From the NCBI GenBank assembly GCA_027579435.1, contig JANBPK010001042.1, forward strand, positions 1 through 64,000: a stretch of 64,000 nucleotides of DNA, in the 5' to 3' direction. Each line of letters starts with the position of its first letter. Within the stretch, counting starts at the first letter, position 1. Below, in pieces: positions 1-12,056 of the stretch. The translations under genes were made by a program, and so were the position numbers. A model generated the notes under the pieces. It worked only from the letters and a program-made list of their open reading frames with translations, was not told the origin of the DNA and did no database searches. This DNA comes from Candolleomyces eurysporus (Eukaryota; Basidiomycota; Agaricomycetes; Agaricales; Psathyrellaceae).

Positions 1-2719
1 TTGCTTAGACTGGGGGCAGACAGAGCCACGAAAGCCCCTGGTTATAAGGCGAGTTGCACGAGAGGCAGAGATTTGTGACTCGATTTGGCATTCCCCGATA
101 TGCTTCCGTAATCAATGCCCTCCTCGTGCATGACCTCACCATTCGGCTGACAATCCCGGCGGCAATCCTCCCTCTCCCAAATCCAGACGACATCCATCCG
201 TCCGTCTCTACCCTCATGCGGCGCTCCATTGTATGCCTGATAGCAACGTTAATATACCGGGCGTCCAGCTCCTGGTTCCCTCTTGAAGCCTGGCCCTCCC
301 TGCTCCTCGTCACCTCAATCACAAAAACTCCGTCTTTTGGATAATATTCGCTGATAAAGTGTGAGTTTGGACCATTCAATCGCCCACTCTCGCAAACGTT
401 TGTCATTGCTCTGTCATCGCAAACGCAACGTTCATCCATAAGATTCCAAGCTTCTCCCCACGCGCTGCCCCTACTTTTAGTTGCAGGCTGCATGACCTAC
501 CACGCTGGTACCTCCCCAGTTGTCCAGAGTACTTCCAGAGTCCAAAGAGGGCACCCGCGAACCAACTATCCTGTCCTCATTCCGATCGTCACAATTTCCA
601 ACCGCCGCTCTTCACGACGCCGCCCCCATACCTTATGCTGACCCTTCTCCGCTGTTCATGAACCCGTCCCAACAAGGTATCCGCGAACCAGTCCTCCGCT
701 CCCTGGCGCTCAATCACACTCCTCGTCACAATTCTTGCCATACTTAGCCCGCTCCTTTTCTTCTTGATCACCTCGGTCTCCTTTTATGGTCTATTAGATG
801 TGTGCCTCTGTCACATTTTCTTGCCTTTTGCAGCTGACAAGGCTGCTATCTCTCAGCTTCCGCTTCGACTCTCAGGGCACCGGCCGACTGGAAGCTCGTT
901 TTGGCTTGCCCATATTGTAACGCTTCCTCTGATATCGCAGGCATACTAATGATACTGCGCCGCTCGTCACAGTTTTATCCTTTTGAAGGACGCATCTCCC
1001 GGCATTTTGTCTGGTCCCTCCATTGCTCCTTATCTATTGTCGTAAGTATGCGACCAAACGGTCGTCGGGCGCTTAGGCTACCTATCTATGGGGTAGTCCA
1101 TCTCTATTATCCGACGCATAGCATTCGTCATCATTGTTATCTAGAACTCTGAGGGGAGCGTCTCTCTGCCCGGGTGTTTCGTTATAGTCACCCTAAATTC
1201 GTGTTTCCCGGTCTAACCGGTTGGTTGGGAACGAGGCACCCGGGGGAGACACCGGTCTTATCGTGGCTGCGACGCCACGGTGGGTCCGCAGTACTTCTTG
1301 CTTTCGTGAACGCCGACAACACGATGCAAGAGCATCGTTATATGACACGTATGTTTACTGCAATGTAGAGCGTCAAGGAGTTTAACTACACCGCATTGAC
1401 GCAACACAGGTAAGAGTGCATCGTGCCCTCTTCGTTCATCATTCATAGTACACAAGAGGGATCCTCGTTGTATCCAATTCAAACATGTCGCCTGCCATTG
1501 GCTGTGTCTGTCTACCATGGTCTATTCATGCCCCAACCAACCAACTTGGTCGGTTTCTTCATTGCAATCTCCACGTGTCGCGCTCGAGGCATGTTACTTA
1601 CCTAGAGTTTTTTTTTCTATATGAAACCACTATGAGCGTGTTGAATGTATCGCCCTCGGACCGTACAGCACAACAATATAGTGTAGGACGCTGCCTTTAC
1701 ACCGTCCAAATTTTTTTTTTGTTGAAGCTTTGACCCCGCATCCCGTAAGTATTCCGACGAGTCCTCGTGTTCAGTTTGATGAATTAGAGTCTAGAAGTAG
1801 GGGCCATCACAGTTTCTCGGAGCTTGGAGTCAGCAACATAGGTCCGGTTCTCCAGCCCTGAATCAGGGCTTTTTAATTCACCCAAATTGAAAAATAAATG
1901 TAATATCTGCTGCGCCAAGAGAATAGGACCTGAGAGAGCGTGGGTACGATGGGGAGAAGGCGAGGTGCGATGTGCGTGAACCACGCCAGCGTACTCGGGA
2001 GGATTTAATTACAGCTTCTGAATATGTATGTGTCATGACCCGAGATTGGAGCCGAGGTTGGGGGCTGGAGCCCAAGAGGAAGATGGTCAGGGTCTGGTGG
2101 AATAGTGCATGATGAATGCCAGTTTTCAGCCCTCGAGGAGTGCAGTGTTCATTTCCACTCTCGAGCGGGCGATCGGAGAGGAAGGGAGCATACCGACTCG
2201 GAGGCTATATTTGCAACTCCGATTAGCGAAATACTTGGTCGGAGTCAATATTTTTTCAATACCTGCGGCAGAACCAGTAAGCATGGTACCCAAACGAAGG
2301 CCTAGTATTACCAGTCAGGACGCATCGAACACCGAGACAGATAGTCCGGATACGAGGGTCTCGAAATACAAAGGTCAACCAAAAAGGACCCCGCCTTACT
2401 TCTTTGTCCATGAACTTCAGGCTACTGAAACCGCCATCGACTCGGACCATTGTGCCTTCAGTTGGGTGGTCGACATTCAAGGACAATATAATTCTGTGGG
2501 TGCGAACAGGTGTCTTCATAGCCAGGTATTCAATTGACACCAATCTTCTCAGACGAGGCTCTTGTAGCTCGGACCTTGAGAAAAACTGGATCTGTTTAGA
2601 TTTCCAGCCGCAACATGTGGCCCCCCCTGAAAAATAGAAGTTGACCGTGGTATGGGCAGGTGGGACATTTATCGCAGAACTAATCGTCTGACAGTCGACC
2701 TGCGGTCCACAACTTCGCA
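1..2719. other. Left-end stretch without a recognisable gene
   Basis: Several open frames of 60-160 codons exist on both strands, but none resembles a family I know and none forms a convincing spliced model. The longest are a minus-strand frame at 5-493 and overlapping plus and minus frames at 2109-2537 and 2256-2720. The minus frame at 5-493 has no low-complexity sequence and could be a remnant of a coding exon, but I have no evidence beyond its openness. No terminal repeats, target-site duplications or transposase motifs were noticed. Confidence 0.4.
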
Positions 2720-3310
2720 ATGGCCGAGGATGACTTATCCACTCAACTCCGGCGTCTCTTCGCTGAGATTCCGTCTGTCGATTCTCTCAGACTGGGGACA
2801 GATGGTGACAATGTACTCTTCTGAGCGTTTGTCGTGCATAAATCGAATGATAGACTACTCAACCAAACGAAATAGTGATTTGGTTAGGAATCAATGATTG
2901 CGGGCGAGATTTCAGGCCGTCCGACAACTCGAAAGGAGGTGGGCACTGAATCAAAGGGGCCATTAGACGCATGATGCGGCCGATTTGGAACCAATCGTGG
3001 AACAAATATTTAAAGCCATGGAAAGCTCAAACGTTGCTCTTAATCGATGTTCCTCCAATGCGCGGGTAAAGAGGTCGACCCGATGGACGAACGGCACACA
3101 ACGTGGAACTCAGAGCTACTTCTTCAAGAAAATACCTTCACTAAAGAAGCATCGAAAGCTACGTCATCTCATCGTATTATGTCCGACATTCTGGAAGACC
3201 CTGCGCGGTATGGGCTATTGGACACCGTTGGCGGGGAGGATGAAAGTGATGATGGTGAAGATGAAGAGGAGGATATTTTGGACTCGGAAGGAGGGCCCAA
3301 ACCGATGTGA
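2720..3310 (+). pseudogene. Decayed gene for an acidic hypothetical protein
   Basis: An ATG at 2720 opens a protein-like frame beginning MAEDDLSTQLRRLF. It can be spliced (donor GTACTC near 2811, acceptor ATTTCAG near 2917) into a segment reading AVRQLERRWALNQRGH. That segment hits an in-frame TAG, continues in the same frame (ADLEPIVEQIFKAMESS), and then needs a one-base shift near 3066. The last part (WNSELLLQENTFTKEASK, then an Asp/Glu-rich tail) ends at TGA 3308-3310. The pieces read like one helical protein with an acidic C-terminus, which is why I see a broken gene and not chance ORFs. The family is not recognised. Some of the damage could be sequencing error, but the TAG is not beside a homopolymer. 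Confidence 0.35.
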
Positions 3311-4150
3311 GAGGATCACATCCATATTTCAAGCGTTGGGCATCGAGTACTGGCTGACAGACTATGGGAGATACTCAGGGGTTGATGCACTCNTTTTTTT
3401 GTGCGGGGTATTCAGGAGATTTTATTATTGTTAGGCTCTACTGGCAACCTCGCCAGGGCAACTTGCTGGGTCAGAGTTATTCAATTTGCTTGGACCCAAG
3501 CCTTCAATGCGGAGCTTGAATCAATTCCCTGGCGAACAACAGAGACAAGCACAACAAAAGCTTTGGTCCAAAGCACAACCAAATACACGGTCCGAGCACG
3601 TTTTGATCTTGGCCGCCGGGGATTCGATGACTTCCTTCGTCTTGTACCTAGAAAACCTCTAGAAATCAAGAAACTCTCATTTCGATCTCATTCAATGTTT
3701 TGGCTTGCGAAAAGGCGCTATAGACGCGTGCGGGCTTTTGGTTCGTCCCCAAAAGCGGCCTGCTCCCTCTCTGGTTCCGACCAACCCCACCCATTTGAAA
3801 TTTATACATATTATTTTCGGAAAGGTCCATGCCGCACGCTAGATGATACCGGCCGCGGGACCGACCTCGTGCTTGGACCCTCCTTCATGTCCTCTGGAGG
3901 CCCTCCCGGGGGTTATTTTAACTCGATTGCTTGCATCGAGCGCACCAACTTGGCTGAATCCTCCCAACGCACCTGGGAATGATAGAAAAAGAGATTTAAT
4001 ACACGCAAAAGTGAGTAGCTCCTCATGACACCTCTGTTATACTAACTGTAGTCAACTTCATCGATAGTCAACTCGCTACTACCTAGCCCTCGCCCAAATC
4101 TTCCTCTCGCCTATCGCCAAATTTCTCTCGATCATAGATTCGGCCAGCAA
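3311..4150. other. Intergenic stretch upstream of the F-box gene
   Basis: This stretch holds an isolated N at 3393 next to a T run and one plus-strand open frame (3401-3982) without a plausible ATG or known motif. The last 150 bases before 4151 are pyrimidine-rich (CTACTACCTAGCCCTCGCC and similar), as in many fungal promoters and 5' leaders. I see nothing else. Confidence 0.3.
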
Positions 4151-5362
4151 ATGTGCGGACGGGAGCATGATAACCAGATTCCCTTCTCGGGGACCGTCGA
4201 ACCCCCTCGACCTCGCGCTAGCATCAACGATCTACCGGACGAAATCCTCCTGAAAATTCACAAGCTCTGCATCGAACCTATGACCGAACTGAACTTTCGG
4301 GAGACCCGCTCCATCCTGTTTGCGGTTTGCCGTCGCTGGTACAACGTCACTACTTCGCACCCCGGATTCTGGACGACCATCTGGGCAAGGTACTTAGAGC
4401 CTTCTATAATCGCTCTATGGCTTCAACGGTCCCAGCCGGGCTTATTGACAATTCAATGCGTCGCCTCTACAAGCCCATTCGACCAGCCAGAATTCTCTGA
4501 ACGCAGAAATGAGGCATTTGAATTGTTCTTGGGCGAGATTTATCGATGGGAAAAGGCGAAGGTGCGGCTGGGAGTGTTTCAGACGACGGAACTGCTGCCA
4601 AGATTAAAACCTGAATCGGCGTTCCACTTGCGCAGCCTCGAACTCGATCTGCTCGCATGTTCAGATGCCATGATAATCAAACTAGGTCAAGCTGTCGACG
4701 TAGCTTGTCCCAACCTGGTCGAGCTTAAAGTGCGCGCCTATCCCTCCGACGAAACAGTATTCGACAACTTCCCCATCGAGCGCGTCTCAATCATCAGCCT
4801 CGACTCCCCCCTCTCCCCCTTCTTCGCGATAGAACTCATGTCCCGTTGCCTCTGCGCGTCTTCAATCTTCCTCCGTATTGTGGGGGGCAAGGAGCCAACG
4901 GACCAACGCAGCCTGGTGAAGATGCCTCTACCAACACTCACCTCACTGAATCTGTGCCTCCATGTCGACCCGGTGGCCGTCCTTCAATGTTTCCACCTTC
5001 CAGCGCTCAAGAATCTGGAATACGAGCTTCGCGAGCCCAGAAGTCAACACACGATTGCGAAATACCTCGCGAAGGCCGAATTCAAGCTAACACGCCTCCA
5101 CATAACGGACAAGAGACCGACCATACACCTTGCTCATGCCGTCGCCCACGCCCTGCAATTGCACGAGGTTGAGGAGTTTCGCAGTGAATGCGATGACGTG
5201 CCCGTCAGCTCCCAAAAAGTTGGTGTCAGAGATCCCTGGGAGGTCAACGATCCTCCTTGGCTAGATTGGCTAGATTGGCTAGATTGGCCGAAACCCGATT
5301 TCATTAGTGATGTAGAATTTCTCACCTCCGGACCATGGCCACCATCACATATTCTCTTTTAG
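4151..5362 (+). CDS. F-box domain protein, single exon
   Basis: The 403-residue product carries an F-box near residues 25-75: INDLPDEILLKIHKLC, then VCRRWYNVTTSHPGFW. In such proteins the F-box binds Skp1 and joins the protein to an SCF ubiquitin ligase. The remainder is Leu-rich with repeated LxxLxLxL-like strands (for example FHLRSLELDLL, LPTLTSLNLCL), suggesting a degenerate LRR-type substrate-binding region. The start ATG at 4151 gives a short leader before the F-box, and no intron is needed. Near the C-terminus a 9-bp tandem repeat encodes WLDWLDWLDW. It is only distantly similar to the larger F-box family at 12-20 and 39-50 kb and lacks that family's N-terminal SEDTD...KTNEPPS block. 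The substrate cannot be predicted. Confidence 0.8.
   Translation: MCGREHDNQIPFSGTVEPPRPRASINDLPDEILLKIHKLCIEPMTELNFRETRSILFAVCRRWYNVTTSHPGFWTTIWARYLEPSIIALWLQRSQPGLLTIQCVASTSPFDQPEFSERRNEAFELFLGEIYRWEKAKVRLGVFQTTELLPRLKPESAFHLRSLELDLLACSDAMIIKLGQAVDVACPNLVELKVRAYPSDETVFDNFPIERVSIISLDSPLSPFFAIELMSRCLCASSIFLRIVGGKEPTDQRSLVKMPLPTLTSLNLCLHVDPVAVLQCFHLPALKNLEYELREPRSQHTIAKYLAKAEFKLTRLHITDKRPTIHLAHAVAHALQLHEVEEFRSECDDVPVSSQKVGVRDPWEVNDPPWLDWLDWLDWPKPDFISDVEFLTSGPWPPSHILF
5258..5287 (+). repeat. 9-bp tandem repeat (TGGCTAGAT) inside the F-box gene
   Basis: A 9-bp unit is repeated about 3.3 times without mismatch and in frame. It encodes Trp-Leu-Asp repeats and can change copy number without breaking the frame. 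Confidence 0.85.
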
Positions 5363-6326
5363 GGTCGAAATGTTTTTTTTGAATATGTTGGTTTCTTTAT
5401 TGAAGTCGGTCCATACCATACGATTTATGCGATTTATGACATCCATTTCTTCCAGTAGCACAAAGCCGCGCTTACACCCTTCATGCCTCAATGATTAGCA
5501 TTTCAATGTACCTACCGCTGTATGAATCCTATCGCAAAAGTTGATAGATGATCTGCGCTGTCAATTAACGAAATAAGGCTTCGTAGCGACAACTTGGGCG
5601 AACAAAGCAAAAAGACAGACGGCAGTCCCCAGGACCTTTGATGTTCTCATCGGCCGACGGCGTCATGATGCTTGCACCATAGATCCCCGACCTTCCTCAT
5701 GAGATATCAGCAGGCCAAACTGATGAGTATTAGAATGATAAATGCAATACAAACTGTGCGAAGAGGGACGTATGGGTATGCGTATATATGACAATGTAAT
5801 GCGGATGAAAGTGCATGTGTGAGGAGTAGACAGAAAGCGAATTTTTGTGAGCCCTGGATGCAAAGGGTCGAGAACGCAAGGCTCAACGGAAGGAAGGATC
5901 TCTGGGGTACAGCGACATGAAACAACGGAACATAGTTCAGTCGCTATCGTGCCCGAGTCTTCATAGAGCGTTCAATGCAAGAAAAACGCTGGCATAGCGG
6001 TTAAGAATTTCTTGAGGTGGCGCCAAAATGTCGTATCGAAAGGGAAGCATAGATAAGACCTCGGGCAGTATGACCAAGGCTCACTGGAGCACCGTTCCGT
6101 TGCGTTGGAGTATGATAGAGAGTCTTCGCCCTTTGCCGTTAGATAAAGCGATAAGTATAAGTCATCCGGTTGCATCGCGAAAAGCGTTGGTGTCGGTATA
6201 TAGTGGTTGACGATATCCTTCGGTTGAAATCGACGAACATCGTCTGGTTGAAAAGTCGGCGTGAGGTCTATGCATCTTGATAAGAAATGAGGAGGCCAGT
6301 GCTCAGAAGAGCGGGGATGAGGAGCG
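5363..6326. other. Intergenic region between convergent genes
   Basis: This is the 3' flank shared by the plus-strand F-box gene and the minus-strand MED19 gene. A minus-strand open frame (5972-6406) runs through it, but it is out of frame with the MED19 terminal exon and has no family resemblance. I see nothing else. Confidence 0.4.
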
Positions 6327-8288
6327 TTATACGCCTTGCGGAGTGGGTTGCTGCTGCACAGCTCCGTTGGATTGGGGTGTATCCTGGTAGGGTGTTTGAG
6401 GAGCAATTAATGGAAGCAGAAATAAGCGCTTACCACTCGCTGCTTTTTCACTGGCCGTGGCCTCACTCCAGCGCTTCCTGCCTTGGCACTCAAAAAGGGT
6501 TTAGGTGGTACTACGCCACCACTGACAGGTACTGTTCCATTGCTGGTACCGTTCAACGCGCCGTTTCCATTTGACCCATTTGTCATTTGGCCGGGATTTG
6601 CCTCGTCTCGCGGCCGTTTTTGACCTCTTGGCTGGTCGCCATAAGGGGTGGACACTTTCATTGAGGTAACGGGAGGAGCGGGGTGTGTCGATGGAGGACG
6701 CGGGGGGGAGTCCTTGGATTGTGGAGCCTGGCCTCGGAACAGTTGATCCCGGTCGGGGCACTGGTGGTTTCGCAGCGCTTTGGGCGGATTGAACAGGGGT
6801 AGCAGCTGGCGTTCCAGCTGCCGTGCCAGGCCTTGATATAGTCGAACCAGGTCGTGGAACTGTTGAACCGGGCCGAGGGGTCCCTCCGCTCACGACCGCC
6901 GACCGAGGTGTCGATGGATTACCAAGGGGAGTGCCGGAGCCTTGCGATTTAAACGATGTCACCGGGGCCGTGGTTGGAACTGGCGCCTGCAGGGGCACAC
7001 CCAGAGCGGGTGGTTGGGCCGTCTGTTCTTGTTGCTGGCCTTGCTGTTGCTGCTGCTGTTGGGCCTTTGCCAAATTTGCCAAACGTTTGAGCTCTTTCTG
7101 AATACGAAAACATAGTGAAGGAGGGGTAAAGTCAGTGGATGGGGCTTCACTGATACTGGGCAAACACTGACCCGCTTCCTCCGGTCCTCACGAGCTTGAG
7201 CAGATTCCAAGACGAGTGCATTGGCGTTCCACTGAAGGAAGGTAAGTACCGCAAACACGGGATCTTGGGACTACGTACGCCTTTGAGTCCTTCTGGGCTG
7301 ACTGCGAAAGCGTCTTCTTGAACTTGCACGTCAAATGGGTGTATGCGTATGCGTTGTTTTGGCGGCACTTGCATTGTGGTCGTCAAGTAGTCGTCCTTCT
7401 TCATTGAATGCTTTCCTGGTATCACATCGGTGCATCAGCAACCCACATCGGAGAAAAGATGAGCCTCAAAAGAAAATGGGGAGAAAGTGTCGCCATTGTA
7501 ATGGATGTCGGACAAACCATCCTATCTCCACGGCTGCGACAACTCGCCGCATTTCCAATGAGGGGGCTCAAACACGTACCAGGGAGGCCCTTGATCAAGT
7601 GTTTATAGGTATTCTTTTTCTTCTTTTCTCCTTTTCCACCGCCGCCCTCCTCGTCGTCCTCCCCTCCCCCCCGGTACGGCATCCGATCCCATTTTCGCAC
7701 CGGTTTCACCCACGTCCATGTCGACCTCCTTCCCTTTCCCTTTATCACCACTAGATGCGCCTGCGCCCATGCTTCCACCAGTTGCCTCATTGCCGGGTAC
7801 AATTGCAGGTCGAACGTAGCGATCATAGGCGGAGTGGAGATGGAAGCGTGCTAATAGATCTTGCGTGCTTTCTAGATGCTGCTTTGGCGGTGGTGGTACT
7901 GAAAGACGGGTTGAAGCCAGTAGAATATCGCCGGAAACGCGGGAGAAAAGACGAAAGCACGTCAGTATATGGTTTGCAGGGGTGGCGTGCATACGGGGAC
8001 TAGGGAAGACATGCGCCACGCAACCGCGTTCCTCCTCCTGTCCTGCAGCACACCAACGGTACAGAAAGGGATCCGGGACGTACCAGGTGGGGGTAGAAAG
8101 AGGTTCAAGGGCGCCAGTGTCACTGGGTGATGTGGCGGCGATGACGAGGGGCCAAGGTCTGCACTTGCGTTCGCGGTTCCGCCGAGGGTCGGGATTGTTG
8201 GAAGTGGTGAAGGGGCTGGGGAAGGTTTGGAAGGACCAGCGATGGCGTTTGAGACTGGGCTGTGGTGATAGCGGTGGTCGCCGTTCAT
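6327..8288 (-). CDS. MED19: Mediator of RNA polymerase II transcription subunit 19 (Med19/Rox3)
   Basis: The product is a head-module subunit of the nuclear Mediator complex that links activators to RNA polymerase II. Six exons were traced on the minus strand: 8288-8084, 7898-7580, 7415-7279, 7231-7172, 7097-6434 and 6383-6327. The N-terminus is Pro-rich (PLNLFLPPPVPPPPK). It is followed by the Rox3-like core, STQDLLARFHLHSAYDRYV and then YKHLIKGLPGKHSMKKDDYL, KQRIRIHPFDVQVQEDAF and SPEGLKGWNANALVLES. A basic helix (REDRRKRKELKRLA) and a Gln tract come next, then repeated PRPGST motifs and a short tail ending QQQPTPQGV. Splice phases fit only if one base is removed from each of two 7-base G/C runs (7666-7672 and 6702-6708), so both look like homopolymer over-calls. 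The ATG at 8303, five codons upstream, is an alternative start. Identity is firm from the conserved core; the N-terminus is less certain. Confidence 0.85.
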
Positions 8289-8559
8289 GGCGACGACCAG
8301 CATACGAGTTGGATGTGGGAGACAGTGACCAAAGGGTCCAAGGCTGGCAAGCATGATGATAACAACAAACTGAAACGGCAGCAATTCCGTGTTTGTCCCT
8401 GTTTGGCATTGGCATCCACATTCGTCCCTTAATCCTGGCCACAGAAAACAAAATATCCAATAAAAACTAGCTCTATAGGTACATACAGCAGCTGGGTATC
8501 ATTTACATTCAGGAAAGTACATGATAGATCATAAGTACGGTCGTAAGTCGTCGTCGGCA

Positions 8560-11500
8560 TCACCTTTGCCCCAGGTTCGTTGCACTTCGATTCCCATCAA
8601 AGCTTCGTCTGGCACCCAGCCGCCCATCTTCCTGCACGCGGCCTTGCTCCGGTGGCCGCAGAAGATTGCTTGCACTCGAGTTCTTTCTCCCATCAAATGA
8701 CAAAAGCCCCTTCTTCTGCCCGGAAGCCAAAGACGCACTCGAGACTCCACTGCCCAGAGCGTAGTTCGAACCGCTATGACGCTTGGAATCCATGTTGAAT
8801 GCGCTACTCACTACACCGGGCATGCTGAGCCGTCTCATCCAGCTCCCTTTCGGCTTGTCCGGAGATAGCGGAGGCCGGAGGGCATTNCCCCCCGCCAGAA
8901 CGCGGCAGCTGAGAGGCATTGTCTCGTGCTTCAGAGCTCGAGGAAGCAGCATACTTTGAGGCGGAGCAAGTATGACAACCGCAATAGGGGCCATGTGAGG
9001 AGGTGGAGGACGACGAAGGTTGCCTCTCCTCTGAGGAGCGGTGATCCCGATAATCATCATCATACGCCAATCTGGAGGGCGACAGTGATTGTTGGGGAGC
9101 ACCGGATCGTGCTTGATTACCGGCTGGGGATGAAGCAAGCTGATGAGAAGGCTGGGACCGCTGCCGTGGTGATTCCGGGGCATCCAGCTCCATTTGAGAC
9201 AGAGGTCGCTGCAGCTGCTTTCTATGAGAAAGTCGCCGAGGACGCAATGGACTAATGGGAGGTCGATGACTATCGGCCCCGTTCGATGGGACAGAAGGGT
9301 TGGTGTCTCCTTCATGTACCGTCATGAGACGTGCCCTATCTCTCTCCAATTCTCTGGCCCTCGCCTCGAGCTCACGCTCACGCTCCTGGAGCTCGCGCTC
9401 TCTGTCCCTGAAATCTGACACTGCAAAGTCGCGCTCCCGTCTTCGGGTATCCTCTTCAATAGTGGGAGTGGAAGTTGATATGGAGTTCGAATTAGGGCGA
9501 TGCGTCATCCTCTCCTGACGATCCAAGGGAAATGACAGCTGACGGGAAACAGGTGGCGAATTGGGTCTTGGTCGAGAAGGTGATGTTGGAGAATCATTAG
9601 ATTGGTAGCGCGCTGCGAGATCTGTTACACTCAAAGGGATTCGAGGTAACTCTCGGGGTGGGGGTGAGATAGCACCAGACTATAAACACACATTGTCAGT
9701 CTCGAAGTTTTGGAGATANGGGGGGGTCATCTTCTTACATTGCTAGAATACCGGTTGCGCATTGCAGCAACGATACTGCCACTGCTTGCCCCTGTATCGG
9801 TTCGTTCAACATTTCGGGTGCGAAGTGCGTCATAACTTTGAGCCTTTGAAGTTGGACCAGGGTTTCTTTGTACCCCAAATTCCGAATCTTGCGCATTTTG
9901 CTCCTCGGGTACTTGGGAACCGAGAAGATGGCGTTGTTGGTCGCGCCGATCGTAATCAATGGCTTCAATCTCTTCCAATGGGTCCGTATCTAGGTTTGGT
10001 CGTGAACTCGTACCAGTACGGACAGGCAGTGGCCGCCTCACGTCGAGAGGAGGAGTTGTCAAAGTGTCGAAAGAGTCTCTTGAATAATCTTGGTATCTCT
10101 GCTTTGGCGAGGATGTGTCGATGGCAGGTGGGTTGTAATATGGCGGAGCTGGACCAACTATATTCTTGTCATTGTACGGCTTTAGCTCCTGGCTCGTAGA
10201 GAGGGGAGATTCAGAGAAAGGTGCAACCGCGGAGGCATCATTGGAGGCCGAAGACTGATCTGAGTGCGATAAGAGAGAAACTTGCGTTTGTTGGCGAACA
10301 GGAGGGAGCGGGAAGTGCGTTGGAGGAGCCGGAAAAGCAGATAAGGTACGAACAGAACCTGTAGCTGGGTCAAAAAAGGGTGGTTTCAACGTGTCAAATG
10401 CGCTGGGAGGAGGCAGGGATTCACGACTTCGTTCGGGTGCTGGATCGTTCGACAAGGACAAATCTTGCGTGGGCATTTGAGGGGAATCGTGAGGGGTGAC
10501 CCTTGGCTGACGATGTGATACAGGAGAAACCTCCCTTCCAGATAAAACTACGCGTTTCTGTTCAGGCGAGGCTTGTATTTCCTGAGCTTGGGAAGGTGGA
10601 AGTTCTGAACTCGATAACTCTGGCGAAGACCTGTTTGTTGGGGTCGAGTCCACCTTGGGCTGCGTCAAAGGGTTTGGATTTGAGTCATTTGGCAACCCTT
10701 GCGGCATTTCCTTCGTCCATCCTCCTTCACAGAGAACACGCCATTGGGTCAGAACGCCGATGGTGGGAGCAAGAAGCCGGACGCCTTCACATGCCTTCAG
10801 CCATTCCGCGTCGGCAATGCGAGCGAAACAGCTTGCAACACTATAAGTTGTTGTATTGTGCCTCTGGGTGACGTTCAGCGCGTGATTGCTGTTCAAATGG
10901 TGAGCATTGCAACCTCGAAATCACTGACACTGAATTTGCACGCACTATTTCTCTTGTGAGATCTCCGGGCCTAGCGTGCTTATGAGATTGATATAGCGTG
11001 CATGCTCTTCCCCAGCGTCTGAGGCATTCTTCTTGGATTTCTTCTCGTAGCTTTGACCTTTCAGAAAGTGATTAAAAAAAAGTGCAAGGGACTTGGGAAT
11101 GGACACTATTCACACCTGCCTGCTTAATCCGAGCGTTCGCTTTCTCCAGCCATTGATCATGAGCCCTTTCCTCCTTCTGAAGAACTTTGTGAGACAATGC
11201 ACTTCAAGGTTAGATAGGGTACTCACCACCAACTTCTTGAACCACTTCTTGACCTCGGTGCTAATGCTATCATATTCCTTGTCTGCGAACTTGGTGTACT
11301 TGGTATCAACTTCAAGCAAGGCTTCGAATACAGCCGCGCTACCGTTGAAAGCGTTCGCTAACCGANTTTTTTGAACCCGTTAGTTTTTTTTTGGNAAAAA
11401 AGATGAGGGGGGCGCACATACCAGCAATCTCACCCGTCGCCTTCAAGCCAGCTGCTTCTCTCAACGCCTTGCCCAACTTCTTCTGCAGCGTTACGATGGC

Positions 11501-11614
11501 ACCAACAGCTTCACAATATTCATTGAGGATGTTCAAAATGATTTCCAGTGACTTGCAAGACTTGTGAATATCTGTTCTTTCGACGAGAACATGTGCCGTC
11601 GCCGGCGTAGCCAT
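8560..11614 (-). CDS. IMD/I-BAR domain protein (fungal Ivy1-like membrane-curvature protein)
   Basis: Six exons were traced on the minus strand: 11614-11422, 11357-11227, 11176-11116, 11057-10946, 10888-9739 and 9679-8560. About 920 residues result. Residues 1-220 form a helical BAR-superfamily domain: SLEIILNILNEYCEAVGAIV, LQKKLGKALREAAG, DKEYDSISTEVKKWFKKLV, EERAHDQWLEKANARIKQAG and RHNTTTYSVASCFARIADAE. Such domains bind phosphoinositide membranes; in yeast Ivy1 the site is the vacuole. The rest is disordered and rich in Ser/Pro, with a charged Arg/Glu coiled coil (RERELQERERELEARARELE) and a basic C-terminal patch (GSWMRRLSMPG). The frame breaks once at the N at 8887 beside a C run, and exon phases agree everywhere else, so I read it as a sequencing error. 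Ivy1 orthology is an inference from domain type, and an eisosome-related role is possible. Confidence 0.75.
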
Positions 11615-12056
11615 GCTGGGAAGGAGGAGGTCGCGATCCGGGTTGCAGGCCCAGCGCCTCCTCATTTGGGTCTCGCTCCCACGCCTCCACAAGCCCCACC
11701 GCCAGGGATGGCTTCCAGTGTGTCATGGTCGTTGCTTTGCAATGAGCGTGCTCAAGCTTGGTCTCAGACACTCGTGGGCGCTATACCTGGTAGTGGTAAA
11801 TTCAACGTTATCTTCTCAATATCTTCTCGTTAGTAAGGATGCACCGACTTGTCTTCTTGAGACCAAAACCTATTCAATTAGAGCGCTCCGATGTTGCCAT
11901 AACTGGTTGCTGTTTATTTGCTGTGAGGCGGTGAAGCGCCCGTAGCGAGGAAGAAGCCCTTCTTTCCCCCCACACTCTGCGCTGTAAGCATGGTTCATCG
12001 ATTGTAGTCTCAGTACACTGACGATCTCCGCAAATCCAAAAGACCGGTCGCCGAAG
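11615..12056. promoter_or_regulatory. Divergent intergenic region, I-BAR gene / F-box copy A
   Basis: These 442 bases separate genes transcribed away from each other, so both 5' control regions must lie here. The right half, from about 11900, resembles the DNA upstream of copies B and C (GTTTGCTGTGA..., the GCTGTAAGC/GCCGTAAGC box, then a TCGATTG motif and GACA/GACG). It was therefore duplicated with the F-box genes. No clear TATA box was found. Confidence 0.5.

Noticed and set aside
6823..7101. Plus-strand Cys-rich ORF ending in a CCWPCCCCCCW run
   Set aside because: It is the reverse complement of the Gln tract and PRPGST repeats of MED19.
11110..11319. Separate small minus-strand gene at the I-BAR locus
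   Set aside because: It is exon 2 of the I-BAR gene read through its intron into a wrong phase of exon 3.
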